Shown here piece after piece: positions 7,809 through 16,192 of a DNA stretch of 39,566 nucleotides (its first letter is position 1; each line of letters opens with the position of its first letter). Origin of the DNA: an uncultured beta proteobacterium. Its GTDB lineage: Bacteria; Pseudomonadota; Gammaproteobacteria; Burkholderiales; Burkholderiaceae_C. The DNA lies in assembly GCA_903864505.1 (NCBI GenBank), contig CAIPGC010000157.1, positions 1 to 39,566 of the forward strand, in the 5' to 3' direction. A model generated the notes under the pieces. It worked only from the letters and a program-made list of their open reading frames with translations. It searched no databases and was not told the DNA's origin. A program made the translations under genes and the position numbers.

Positions 7809-10169
7809 TTATTTGCCGCGTTTTGCTTTTGGAAGAGCCTTCCTGGCCGCCTTGCTTGGAGGTGGAACCTTTTTTGCCACCGACTTTGCCGGTGCCGCTT
7901 TCTTTGCCGCAACCGGTTTGCGTTTTGCCGGTGCAGTCTTGGGCATATCTACCGAGTCGGTGAGTTTGCGTGCCAGAGCAATGACGCGGGCCGGGTCGAC
8001 ATGGAGGGTGTCAATCAGGAATTCGATGATCTCCGAGCGGGGGTTTTGCAAGGTGGGCTCGATCATCATGACAGCCGCCGAGATGGCCAGCGCGCGTTCG
8101 CGGCTCACCGCATCGGGCAGCATTTGCTCCAGTGCGTTGAGCGCCTCTACCGGTGCCACCGCAGTGATGCGGGCCTGCTCCTTGAACAGTGTGAGCCAGT
8201 TGGTGCTGGCGGCCTCTTTGCCCAGCGTGTCGCTGGGCAGCATGGCCAGCAGTCTGGCCAGGCGGAAACTGCGGCGCTCGAAAATGCCGATGGATGCCAT
8301 GCCGGCCAGAACAATGCGGCACACCGCTTCGGCGAAGCCGCCTTTGGTGATGTGTTTCAGAACCGACGTACGTGCCGCTTCGAGCTCTTTGCTGGCCCGG
8401 GACATGGCGACTTCCGAATCGGGCGGGTCGGGCTTGAAGAACATGCCCAGACCGTTGGGACCATACAGTGTGCGCGCCAGCTTCACGGCATCTGCATCGC
8501 GTTTGTCACGGTACTTGTTCAGGCCTTCGGTGATCTGTGCGTCGAGCTTTTTCTCGGCCTGGCGCAGCGGGTGGTCGTCCGGAACGGTGACCCGCTCTTC
8601 GCGGGCTTTTTTGGCCCATTGGCGGATTAGTGGGGCCAGCGGGAATTCGTCCGTAAACATCTGACGTTGCATACGCAATGGGTGCATGGCTCCAATGGCA
8701 TCGCCGATCGGGCGGGTCGCGAACATTTTGATCCAGGGCCGGACCATGGTCTTGTACAGCGTGGCATTGAGCTCCGAAGCCTTGGCGATGGTAGAGAACA
8801 AGGCTTCCTCTTCGCGGCCCTCCGGGTTCAGTGCCAGGATGTCGGCCATCTTGCGGTGCTCGTAGTGCACGGTGTAGTCGCCCGGCTCCAGTTGTTCCCA
8901 GCGCAACGCTTCCATTCCGGCTTTGGCGATGAGCTTCATCTCGTACAGACCCGGTGGCAAACTCTCGATCACGTCCAGCGAGGTAACCAGTTGGTCATGC
9001 TCCTTGCGTGCAATGTCGCCGCCGACAAATATGCCGAGGTGCCCCACGCTCTCGTGCAGCACGTAGATGATGGTGCGTCCGGCTGCCGTGATGGCGCGCT
9101 CGTCGCCCCAGGTGTCGATGATCCAGTCCAGGGCTTGGGGCACGGGGGTGATGTTGTCGCCATGCGAGGCGAACACGACCACCGGTGAGGTGATGTTGCG
9201 CAGGTTGATGGCGGTGTTGCCGTCCATCACGGTGCCACGTGCCAGACGGTTGCCGACAAAGAGGTTTTCGACAATGGCTTCAATCTCGGCGCCGGTCATG
9301 CGGAAGTAGCCACCCCACCATTTCTCGAACTCCAGAAAGCGCTCGGCTTCGGTGTCGACGTTGGACCACAGCTTGTAGTAACGGCTCCACAGTGTGTTGG
9401 CCGGGTTGAGCTTTTCGAAGTTGTCCACCAGATGGGCACCGTCAAAGCGGTCGGCACCCAGGTCGGCCGTCATGGATGCCAGCCACGAGCCCCCAAGTGC
9501 TGCACCCGAATAGCGCATGGGGTTGAGGGTGGAGGCGCCGGCCCAGTACGACAGGGGCGCGCCCACCACCATCAGCGGACCGAACAATTCGGGGCGTTCC
9601 GCATTGAGGGCCATCATGGCCCAGCCGGCCTGACAGTTGCCGATGACCACCGGCTTGGCCTTGCAGGCGGGGTGGCGCGCGATGACCTCTTCCATGAAAC
9701 GTGCTTCGGCGTGCATCACGGTGAACAGGGTCTGGCCCTCTTCCGGTTGCGGGCGGAAGGTGACAAAGTACACCGCGTGCCCGGCGCGCATCGCCACCCC
9801 CACTTCGGAGTCGAATTTGAAGCCGCCAATGCCAGGGCCGTGGCCGGCGCGCGGGTCCACCACCACTACCGGGCGCAGTCTGACGTTGACCGGCATGCTG
9901 GCAGGCGGCAGCAGATGCAACAGGGCGTAGTTGCAGGGGGGTTCCATCGCGCGGCCATCGATCACCGTTTCGTAGTCGAACTTCAGCAGCGGCGGCGTGC
10001 CTTTCTCGAGGTGTTCCACATAGTTGTTGCCGCGATCGAGCAGTGCATCGAGAAACAGCGCGGTGCGTTGGGCAAAGTCGGTCAGATAGGTGTCGGCAAC
10101 GGACTTCTGCGTGGCGTTGGCTCCGGACGGTCTTGCGGCCTGGTGGTTCGAAGTCTGGCGCGTACTCAT
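7809..10169 (-). CDS. DUF3141 protein, PhaC-like alpha/beta-hydrolase with basic tail
   Basis: A 786-residue protein that I recognise as the DUF3141 family, related to polyhydroxyalkanoate synthases. The central part has an alpha/beta-hydrolase fold, with a nucleophile elbow GNCQAG at 177-182 (C179) that resembles the PhaC lipase box with Cys instead of Ser. Candidate Asp/His partners lie in VVFASHGDN and LHESVGHLG. The last roughly 45 residues are a Lys/Ala/Pro-rich tail (RKPVAAKKAAPAK and similar) like bacterial H1-type proteins, which could bind DNA or polyanions. AAGGGA precedes the ATG. It is convergent with the pta-ackA genes. The partnership suggests acyl-CoA or PHA-linked metabolism, but the reaction is unknown to me. 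Confidence 0.85.
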   Translation of the reverse strand: MSTRQTSNHQAARPSGANATQKSVADTYLTDFAQRTALFLDALLDRGNNYVEHLEKGTPPLLKFDYETVIDGRAMEPPCNYALLHLLPPASMPVNVRLRPVVVVDPRAGHGPGIGGFKFDSEVGVAMRAGHAVYFVTFRPQPEEGQTLFTVMHAEARFMEEVIARHPACKAKPVVIGNCQAGWAMMALNAERPELFGPLMVVGAPLSYWAGASTLNPMRYSGAALGGSWLASMTADLGADRFDGAHLVDNFEKLNPANTLWSRYYKLWSNVDTEAERFLEFEKWWGGYFRMTGAEIEAIVENLFVGNRLARGTVMDGNTAINLRNITSPVVVFASHGDNITPVPQALDWIIDTWGDERAITAAGRTIIYVLHESVGHLGIFVGGDIARKEHDQLVTSLDVIESLPPGLYEMKLIAKAGMEALRWEQLEPGDYTVHYEHRKMADILALNPEGREEEALFSTIAKASELNATLYKTMVRPWIKMFATRPIGDAIGAMHPLRMQRQMFTDEFPLAPLIRQWAKKAREERVTVPDDHPLRQAEKKLDAQITEGLNKYRDKRDADAVKLARTLYGPNGLGMFFKPDPPDSEVAMSRASKELEAARTSVLKHITKGGFAEAVCRIVLAGMASIGIFERRSFRLARLLAMLPSDTLGKEAASTNWLTLFKEQARITAVAPVEALNALEQMLPDAVSRERALAISAAVMMIEPTLQNPRSEIIEFLIDTLHVDPARVIALARKLTDSVDMPKTAPAKRKPVAAKKAAPAKSVAKKVPPPSKAARKALPKAKRGK

Positions 10170-10359
10170 GATGGCATCCCTTCAGCTGTTCTTGGTTTCG
10201 GCTACCCGCTGCATCCGTGTCTCGCAGGAGACGGCCGGGCCAGGTAACGCTTCCATGCTAGCAGTTCTGGTGTGGTTTTGTTTGACACAGCGCAGGGATG
10301 GAGCACCCTGTTCGATGGCAAACTCGGTTCTCCGATCAACCGTTGCAAAGCAGTTACCC

Positions 10360-11220
10360 ATGGAACTCAAGAGCCTTCTGGACCAACCCAACAAGCTGCC
10401 GACCATTCCCAAGGTTGCCCAGGAACTGATTATCAGCTTCAGTTCCGAAGACGTTTCAGTGAACGAAATTGCCCAGCAGTTGTCGGCCGACCCGGCCCTG
10501 AGCGCAAAGTTGCTGCGTCTGGCAAATTCTGCCTACTTCCACCTGTCGCGCACCATCGGCACGGTGGACGACGCGTTGCGTATGTTGGGCTTTGTCATGG
10601 TGCGCAACCTGGTGCTGGGCAACAGTATGGCAGCGGCGTTTCGAAATACCAAGGGTATGGACCTGCACCAGTTCTGGCGCTATAACCTCTATACCGCCTG
10701 CGCAGCGCGCTGGCTGGCCGGGCGTGATGGCATCAACGCCGATCTGGTGTTCACCGTGGGATTGATGCACGGCATCGGGCAGTTGCATATGCACGCGGCG
10801 GCTCCCGCGCAGATGGTGCCGCTGGACCGACAACTCACGGTGCTCGATGCCGGTCGGGCAGGTCTGGAAAAGCAGGTTTTCGGCTTTCACTTCGGGGACG
10901 TAGCGGCGGAACTGGCCAGCATCTGGAAATTCCCGAAGCCGATCATTCAAGCCCTGCGCGATGTGCCGGAACCCATGGCAGCCAAAGAGTTTTCCGAGGT
11001 GTCTGCGTGGGTGCATCTGGGTGCGTGGCGCGCACGAACCGAAGTGCTCCACATGGACGAAGAACAGATATTGGCGAGCTATCCGACCGAGGTAGGCAAA
11101 AGACTGGGTCTGGCAGCCGACTGGGCTCCGGCGCACGCAGCGCAGTTTCCAGGGCAGACCATCGCCACCATGCCACCGCTGGCCGAACTTACCGAGGGGC
11201 TCGAAGCAATGCTCGAGTAG
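10360..11220 (+). CDS. HDOD domain protein
   Basis: A 286-residue protein. The HDOD domain fills most of it, from LPTIPKVAQELI, through the ADPALSAKLLRLANSAYF signature, to the alpha-helical bundle that includes VGLMHGIGQL. HDOD proteins lack the complete HD metal site and are usually signalling scaffolds. I chose the ATG at 10360 (MELKSLLDQPNKLPT) because the family normally begins just before the LPTIP motif; the frame is open further upstream to 10090, but that part overlaps the divergent gene and resembles no family. The stop abuts the stop of the convergent acyltransferase gene with no spacer. Confidence 0.85.
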   Translation: MELKSLLDQPNKLPTIPKVAQELIISFSSEDVSVNEIAQQLSADPALSAKLLRLANSAYFHLSRTIGTVDDALRMLGFVMVRNLVLGNSMAAAFRNTKGMDLHQFWRYNLYTACAARWLAGRDGINADLVFTVGLMHGIGQLHMHAAAPAQMVPLDRQLTVLDAGRAGLEKQVFGFHFGDVAAELASIWKFPKPIIQALRDVPEPMAAKEFSEVSAWVHLGAWRARTEVLHMDEEQILASYPTEVGKRLGLAADWAPAHAAQFPGQTIATMPPLAELTEGLEAMLE

Positions 11221-11802
11221 CTAGAACTGGTCCGGGTTCTTGCCCTTGAAGGGGGCGTAAAAGGCCTTGATGGCGATCATGTCGGCTTCGATATCACCGC
11301 TGGGTCGCAGCACCGGTCCAATGCCGGTAATTTTCCGCTGGTAGTCCAGGTACGACATCACGATGGGAACCTGCGCTCCGACGGCAATGTAGTAAAAACC
11401 GGTCTTCCAGTAACGTACCTTGCTGCGCGTTCCCTCAGGCGGAACCACCAGTTGCAGCGGACCATCGGCCGACTGGATGGCATCGGCTGAAGCGGAAACC
11501 AGGTTGTTGGCCCTGGCACGGTCCACCGGTATGCCCCCCAGCCACATCATCAGGCCGCGAAAGGGGGGTTTGAAGATGGATTCTTTACCCATCCAGTAGA
11601 TGTTCAGGCGCAGGGCAAACGCCACCATCAGGGTATAGGGCAGGTCCCAGTTGCTGGTGTGGGGCGCGGCAATGAAAACGCTTTTGCGGCATTCGGTCGG
11701 CAGGCTCCCCTGAACCTTCCAGCCTGCCATTTTTAGGTAGGCGACGGAAAGCAGGCGCAAGACGGTGTTAACCACCGGGGTGTCGAAGATGGTGCGGTGC
11801 AT
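11221..11802 (-). CDS. PlsC-family lysophospholipid acyltransferase
   Basis: A 193-residue protein with the glycerolipid acyltransferase motifs HTSNWD (H48 to D53, the catalytic HX4D) and PEGTRS (121-126). Between them is a hydrophobic stretch that includes FRGLMMWLGGIPVDR, the third motif of the family. It probably transfers an acyl chain to a lysophospholipid or related acceptor at the inner membrane face. It is shorter than classical PlsC (about 240 residues) and matches the short family whose substrate is often unclear. It lies 28 bases downstream of topB on the same strand. Confidence 0.85.
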   Translation of the reverse strand: MHRTIFDTPVVNTVLRLLSVAYLKMAGWKVQGSLPTECRKSVFIAAPHTSNWDLPYTLMVAFALRLNIYWMGKESIFKPPFRGLMMWLGGIPVDRARANNLVSASADAIQSADGPLQLVVPPEGTRSKVRYWKTGFYYIAVGAQVPIVMSYLDYQRKITGIGPVLRPSGDIEADMIAIKAFYAPFKGKNPDQF

Positions 11803-11830
11803 GGTGGACGGCGTCGCTTGTGAGTACGCC

Positions 11831-14797
11831 TCAGCTTAAGTGCTTCCCCGCAATGCCGGCCAGCTCAAACATGGTGACCTGCGGTTTGCCAAACACCACC
11901 AGCAGTTTGGCGTCGGCATTGATGCTGCGCTTGTCTTTCGCATCCTGCAGGCCGTTGGCCTTGATGTAGTCCCACAGCTTCTTCATCACCTGCGGTCGGC
12001 TGATGGGTTCGGCGCCGATGACGGCAGCCAGCGCAGCACTGGGCAGTTTGCCCGAAGCCGCTGTCGTTTTGCGTGCTGCTTTGGGCTTGACCTCCTTGAC
12101 GGCAGCGGCCTTGCGCGTGGTCGCCTTCTTTGCCGGGGCTTTCTTGCCTGCATCCCCCGTGGATAGTGCGCGAGCAGCTCCTGTTTTGGTAGCAATCACA
12201 GGCTTTGCGGCAGTCTTTCGTGGCGGAAATTTGCTCGGGGCAAACTCGAAGTTGACCTTGCCTGCCGCAGCATCCCAGACCAGCATGGCCTTGAAGGCGC
12301 GCCGCGTGCGCATGCTCACAAACTTGTCGAGCAGGTCGGTCTTGCCAGTCTCCAGCAACTTGTGCATTTGCGCACGCTCCACGGGTTGCTGCAAGATCAC
12401 CTGACCGGTCTTGAAGTCGCAACCGGGGGTGGGGTGGGCGTGCGTGGGCACCGTGCGATCGCACACATAGTTCTTGCCATGCTCGTATACAGAGCCACCG
12501 CATTTGGGGCATTTTCCGAGGGAGTCCTGGCTTGAAAAATCAACCAGCTCTCCGGTTTCTTCGCCTGCCTTGTCGTCACCAAAATCAAATTCCAGCTTGT
12601 AGTTCTTTGTCTCGTCGTCAAACTTGATGACCATCTCGGCGGTAAAGGGCCAGCCGGCCTTGGAGCGAAAACCGTCGAGTGGGCCAATGTGCCTGTCGCG
12701 CAGGAACTGCTCCACCTCGGCCACTTCAAAGGTGCGTCCTGCGGGCGTTTTGCCAAACGAAAAGCCGCATCCCTCCTCGGTGCCGCTCTTTCCGGTACAG
12801 GTGTAGCGGCGGTAGTTTTCCTTGACGATGCCGCCGCAATTGGGGCAGGGCGCTGCCAGCGTGGCGTAGTCGCCGGGGATGGTGTCGCGGTCGTATTCCT
12901 TGGCCTTTCTCACCATACGCTCGGTCATCGCGGCGATCTCTGCCATAAAGGTCTCGCGTTTGAGCTTGCCGTGCTCCATCTGGTTGAGCTTGTACTCCCA
13001 CTCGCCGGTGAGCTCGGCCTTGGAGAGTTCTTCCACGCCCAGTCCACGCAACAGTGTCATCAACTGGAACGCCTTGGCGGTAGGGATGAGTTCGCGGCCC
13101 TCGCGCAGCATGTATTTCTCGGCAATCAGGCCTTCAATGATGGACGAGCGGGTGGCCGGTGTGCCCAGTCCTTTCTCCTGCATGGCTTCGCGCAGTTCGT
13201 CGTCTTCCACGGTCTTGCCGGCACCCTCCATGGCACCGAGCAGAGTGGCTTCGGAGTAACGTGCCGGTGGGCGAGTCTTGAGGCCCCTGGGGTCGACTGT
13301 GTCAGTCTTCACCTTCTCGCCGGGCGCTACTGGCACCAGGCTTTGGCCCTTGTCGCCGTCTTTGGCGTCGGCCACTTCGTCGGCGGCTTCTTTGCCATAA
13401 ATGGCCAGCCAGCCCGGCTTGACCAGCACCTTGCCCTCGGTTTTGAAGGAGTGTTGGGCCACGGTGGTGATGCGTGTGGTGACCTGGTACTCGGCGCTGG
13501 GGAAGAACACGGCCATAAAGCGGCGTGTGATCAGGTCGTAAATTTTCTGCTCGGCTTCGGACAGGCCATGGGGCGCCTGCAGCGTGGGAATGATGGCAAA
13601 GTGGTCGCTGACCTTGGCGTTGTCAAAGATGCGCTTGCTGGGCTTGACGTAATTGCCCTTGACCGCGGTGGCGGCAAAGGGAGCCAGGTGCTTCATACTG
13701 CTGTGAGCCAGCATTTCAACGGTATTTCTGACGACTGCAACATAGTCTTCCGGCAGGTAACGCGAATCGGTACGGGGGTAGGTCAGGGCTTTGTGGCGTT
13801 CGTACAGACTTTGCGCAATGGAGAGGGTCGTCTTGGCCGAGAAGCCGAACTTGCCATTGGCTTCGCGCTGCAGACTGGTCAGGTCAAACAACAGGGGCGA
13901 GGCCTGGGTCGTGGGCTTGCTTTCCTCGGTGACGGTGGCCTGCTGACCACGCACCGCGGCGGCAATGACTTGCGCTTCGCCCTCACTCCAGACGCGATCG
14001 GCCTTCTTTTCGGAATCTTCGGCATCTTTCTTCCATGTCGGGTCAAACCACTTGGCCGGGTACTCGCCCGCCTGGGTGGCAAAGCTGGCGTGAATCTCCC
14101 AGTAGTCGCGGCTGATGAATTTACGGATCTGCTCTTCGCGCTCGACCACCACCGACAGGGTGGGTGTTTGAACGCGGCCAACCGTGGTCAGAAAGAACCC
14201 TCCGTCGCGTGAATTGAAGGCCGTCATTGCGCGGGTGCCGTTAATGCCCACCAGCCAGTCCGCCTCCGAACGGCAGCGTGCCGCATCTGCCAGCGGTTGC
14301 ATTTGTGCATTGGTGCGCAAGGTACCAAATCCGTCGCGAATGGCCTGAGGTGTCATCGACTGCAGCCAGAGTCGACTAACCGGCTTTCCCAGCGGTTTGG
14401 CTCCTCCGGCGTACTGCTCTATCAGGCGGAAGATCAGCTCGCCCTCGCGGCCTGCGTCGCAGGCGTTGACGATCTTGTCGATGTCCTTGCGTTTGGCCAA
14501 GCGGACCACGGCGTTCAGGCGGGTCTTGGTTTTGTCGACGGGCTTGAGATCAAAGTGCGGCGGAATCACGGGCAGGTGCGCAAAGCTCCACTTGCCGCGC
14601 TTGACGTCATACTGGTCCGGGGCCTGGATCTCCACCAGGTGGCCCACCGCGCTGGAGACCACATAGGTGTCGCTCTCGAAGTACTCGTCGTGCTTCTCGA
14701 ATTTTCCCGCGGTTGGCGTGAGCGCCCGCACGATGTCTTGTGCAACTGACGGCTTCTCTGCAATGACCAGTGTTTTATTGAAAGTTACGTTTTTCAT
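11831..14797 (-). CDS. topB: DNA topoisomerase III with C-terminal H1-like linker and SWIB domain
   Basis: A 988-residue type IA topoisomerase. The Toprim domain begins LVIAEKPSVAQ and carries NACDAGREGE (111-120). The catalytic Tyr is Y340 in TYPRTDSRYL. Zinc-ribbon motifs follow: CPNCGG at 651 and CPKCGG at 763. A Lys/Ala-rich, histone-H1-like linker (about 858-915) precedes a SWIB domain (917-987: AVIGAEPISRPQVMKKLWDY, KRSINADAKL). It relaxes negative supercoils and decatenates single-strand crossings in replication and recombination intermediates. I chose the ATG at 14797 because it opens directly into the Toprim motif. The frame continues upstream to 15574 without a stop, but that extension runs antisense to the SET and birA genes. 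Confidence 0.93.
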   Translation of the reverse strand: MKNVTFNKTLVIAEKPSVAQDIVRALTPTAGKFEKHDEYFESDTYVVSSAVGHLVEIQAPDQYDVKRGKWSFAHLPVIPPHFDLKPVDKTKTRLNAVVRLAKRKDIDKIVNACDAGREGELIFRLIEQYAGGAKPLGKPVSRLWLQSMTPQAIRDGFGTLRTNAQMQPLADAARCRSEADWLVGINGTRAMTAFNSRDGGFFLTTVGRVQTPTLSVVVEREEQIRKFISRDYWEIHASFATQAGEYPAKWFDPTWKKDAEDSEKKADRVWSEGEAQVIAAAVRGQQATVTEESKPTTQASPLLFDLTSLQREANGKFGFSAKTTLSIAQSLYERHKALTYPRTDSRYLPEDYVAVVRNTVEMLAHSSMKHLAPFAATAVKGNYVKPSKRIFDNAKVSDHFAIIPTLQAPHGLSEAEQKIYDLITRRFMAVFFPSAEYQVTTRITTVAQHSFKTEGKVLVKPGWLAIYGKEAADEVADAKDGDKGQSLVPVAPGEKVKTDTVDPRGLKTRPPARYSEATLLGAMEGAGKTVEDDELREAMQEKGLGTPATRSSIIEGLIAEKYMLREGRELIPTAKAFQLMTLLRGLGVEELSKAELTGEWEYKLNQMEHGKLKRETFMAEIAAMTERMVRKAKEYDRDTIPGDYATLAAPCPNCGGIVKENYRRYTCTGKSGTEEGCGFSFGKTPAGRTFEVAEVEQFLRDRHIGPLDGFRSKAGWPFTAEMVIKFDDETKNYKLEFDFGDDKAGEETGELVDFSSQDSLGKCPKCGGSVYEHGKNYVCDRTVPTHAHPTPGCDFKTGQVILQQPVERAQMHKLLETGKTDLLDKFVSMRTRRAFKAMLVWDAAAGKVNFEFAPSKFPPRKTAAKPVIATKTGAARALSTGDAGKKAPAKKATTRKAAAVKEVKPKAARKTTAASGKLPSAALAAVIGAEPISRPQVMKKLWDYIKANGLQDAKDKRSINADAKLLVVFGKPQVTMFELAGIAGKHLS

Positions 14798-14817
14798 CTG
14801 ACTACAATCCAATCTCT

Positions 14818-14870
14818 CGCGTGCGCACGTGTACGCGCGCCCACACACTCGCAGGCGCACACATGCGCGC
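14818..14870. promoter_or_regulatory. alternating purine-pyrimidine tract (Z-DNA prone) in topB/SET promoter region
   Basis: A perfect alternation of pyrimidine and purine runs from 14818 to 14840 (23 bases, mostly CG/TG/CA steps). A second run spans 14855-14870 (16 bases), with a short CACACAC run between them at 14842-14848. Such tracts adopt left-handed DNA under negative supercoiling. This one lies 20 bases upstream of the topoisomerase III start codon and in the only region that can hold the two divergent promoters. Confidence 0.6.
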
Positions 14871-14935
14871 CCATACGGTTCACCATACCAAATTTTTGAG
14901 CCCCACCGCTGAAGTGCAGATTTGAAGGAGGAAAA

Positions 14936-15415
14936 GTGAGCAAGACAATGCCCCCAGGCGACAACCGCCGCATCCAAACCCGACGCTCCGGTGTCCACGG
15001 CAAGGGTGTGTTTGCATTGCAGGATATCGGCGAGGGTGAAACCATCATTGAGTACGTGGGTCAAATCATTACCTGGAAAGAGGCCCTGGAGCGCCATCCG
15101 CATGACCCGAAGGACCCCAACCACACCTTCTATTTCCACATTGATGCAGACCATGTGATCGATGCCAAGGTTGGCGGCAATTCGTCGCGCTGGATCAATC
15201 ATTCGTGTGATGGCAACTGTGAGGCCGATGAAGTCGATGGCCGCATCTTCATCAAGGCCCTGCGCGACATCGCACCTGGCGAAGAGCTCAGCTACGACTA
15301 CGGCCTGATTCTGGAAGAGCGCTACACCAAGAAGCTCAAGGCCGAGCACCCCTGCTGGTGCGGCACAAAGTCCTGCAGGGGTACCCTGTTGTCGCCCAAG
15401 CGCGGACGCAAATAA
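14936..15415 (+). CDS. SET-domain protein-lysine methyltransferase
   Basis: A 159-residue protein consisting almost only of a SET domain. Visible are the N-terminal GKGVFALQDIGEGE, the AdoMet-binding and catalytic NHSC (88-91) and GEELSYDYG (115-123) motifs, and a post-SET zinc cluster PCWCGTKSC (C140, C142, C147, with C91). It is expected to transfer methyl from S-adenosylmethionine to a lysine side chain. The start is GTG, 5 bases after an excellent AAGGAGG. The birA GTG follows its stop with no spacing. It is divergent from topB, whose product has a Lys-rich tail and a SWIB domain, so that tail is a candidate substrate (inference). Confidence 0.92.
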   Translation: MSKTMPPGDNRRIQTRRSGVHGKGVFALQDIGEGETIIEYVGQIITWKEALERHPHDPKDPNHTFYFHIDADHVIDAKVGGNSSRWINHSCDGNCEADEVDGRIFIKALRDIAPGEELSYDYGLILEERYTKKLKAEHPCWCGTKSCRGTLLSPKRGRK

Positions 15416-16177
15416 GTGATCTGGCCGGCCGAGGCAATTTGGGAAGCGGTGGCGCCGCTGTTGCCAGGATTCACCCTGGAAGTTCTCCCCGAGATCGATT
15501 CCACCAACACGGAACTGATGCGTCGTGCCCGTGCCGGACGGGCCGAGCCGGTTCTGTTGGTTGCCGAGCGGCAAACGGCCGGGCGCGGGCGCATGGGACG
15601 CAGCTGGGAGAGTGGGGGGGCGATCCCTGCGCTGACGTTCTCGCTCGGACTGCCTCTGAATCCAGCCAATTGGTCGGGACTCTCACTGGCGGTGGGGTTG
15701 TCGGTGGCGGTGAGCCTGCATCCTGAGTTGCGCTTGAAATGGCCCAACGATATCTGGCTGGGCGAGCGCAAACTGGCGGGCATTCTGATCGAGACGGCCA
15801 GCATCGGAGACAGGCGCTATGCAGTGATCGGGGTCGGTGTGAATATCGCCCCCCACGTTGACTACGGTTTGCGCACGCCTGCAGCAGGGCTGCAGCAGCT
15901 GTTGCCGCAGGTGGATGCGCCGCAAGCCCTGGAGTGCATCGCAGAGGCCCTTGCACGCAGCATTCTGCGTTTTGAAGCGCAGGGTTTTGCGCCGCTACAG
16001 ACTGCCTTTCATGCGCTGGACCTGTTGTATGGTCGCGAACTGTTGTGCAGCGATGGCGTGACGGGTATAGCCCGGGGTGTGGACGCATCCGGGGCACTGC
16101 TGGTGCATACTGGCGTTGGCGTAAAAAAAATTACCAGTGCGGAGGTCAGCGTGCGACCAACTGCCACGCACCCTTGA
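15416..16177 (+). CDS. birA: biotin-[acetyl-CoA-carboxylase] ligase, catalytic-domain only
   Basis: A 253-residue biotin protein ligase with the biotinyl-AMP loop GRGRMGRSW and the LKWPNDIWLGERKLAGILIE signature. It lacks the N-terminal winged-helix repressor domain of E. coli BirA, so it is a class I enzyme without DNA-binding function. It loads biotin on the carrier domain of acetyl-CoA carboxylase and related carboxylases. The GTG start is directly adjacent to the SET gene's TAA, so translation is coupled. A small C-terminal domain (about 210-250) is present. Confidence 0.93.
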   Translation: MIWPAEAIWEAVAPLLPGFTLEVLPEIDSTNTELMRRARAGRAEPVLLVAERQTAGRGRMGRSWESGGAIPALTFSLGLPLNPANWSGLSLAVGLSVAVSLHPELRLKWPNDIWLGERKLAGILIETASIGDRRYAVIGVGVNIAPHVDYGLRTPAAGLQQLLPQVDAPQALECIAEALARSILRFEAQGFAPLQTAFHALDLLYGRELLCSDGVTGIARGVDASGALLVHTGVGVKKITSAEVSVRPTATHP

Positions 16178-16192
16178 ACCGGTCTTGATCCT

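Noticed and set aside
7733-10247. Long plus-strand open frames opposite the DUF3141 gene
   Set aside because: They are shadows of a GC-rich gene on the other strand, with Arg/Ser/His-rich unnatural composition.
10090-10359. N-terminal extension of the HDOD protein
   Set aside because: It overlaps the divergent DUF3141 gene and its promoter region; the ATG at 10360 fits the domain start.
12689-14212. 507-codon plus-strand frame opposite topB
   Set aside because: It is antisense to a clear topoisomerase III and shows no motif; open antisense frames of this size are common in GC-rich DNA.
14798-15574. Upstream extension of the topB frame (about 259 extra codons on the minus strand)
   Set aside because: It lies antisense to the SET and birA genes and has no family resemblance; the Toprim motif begins directly after the ATG at 14797.
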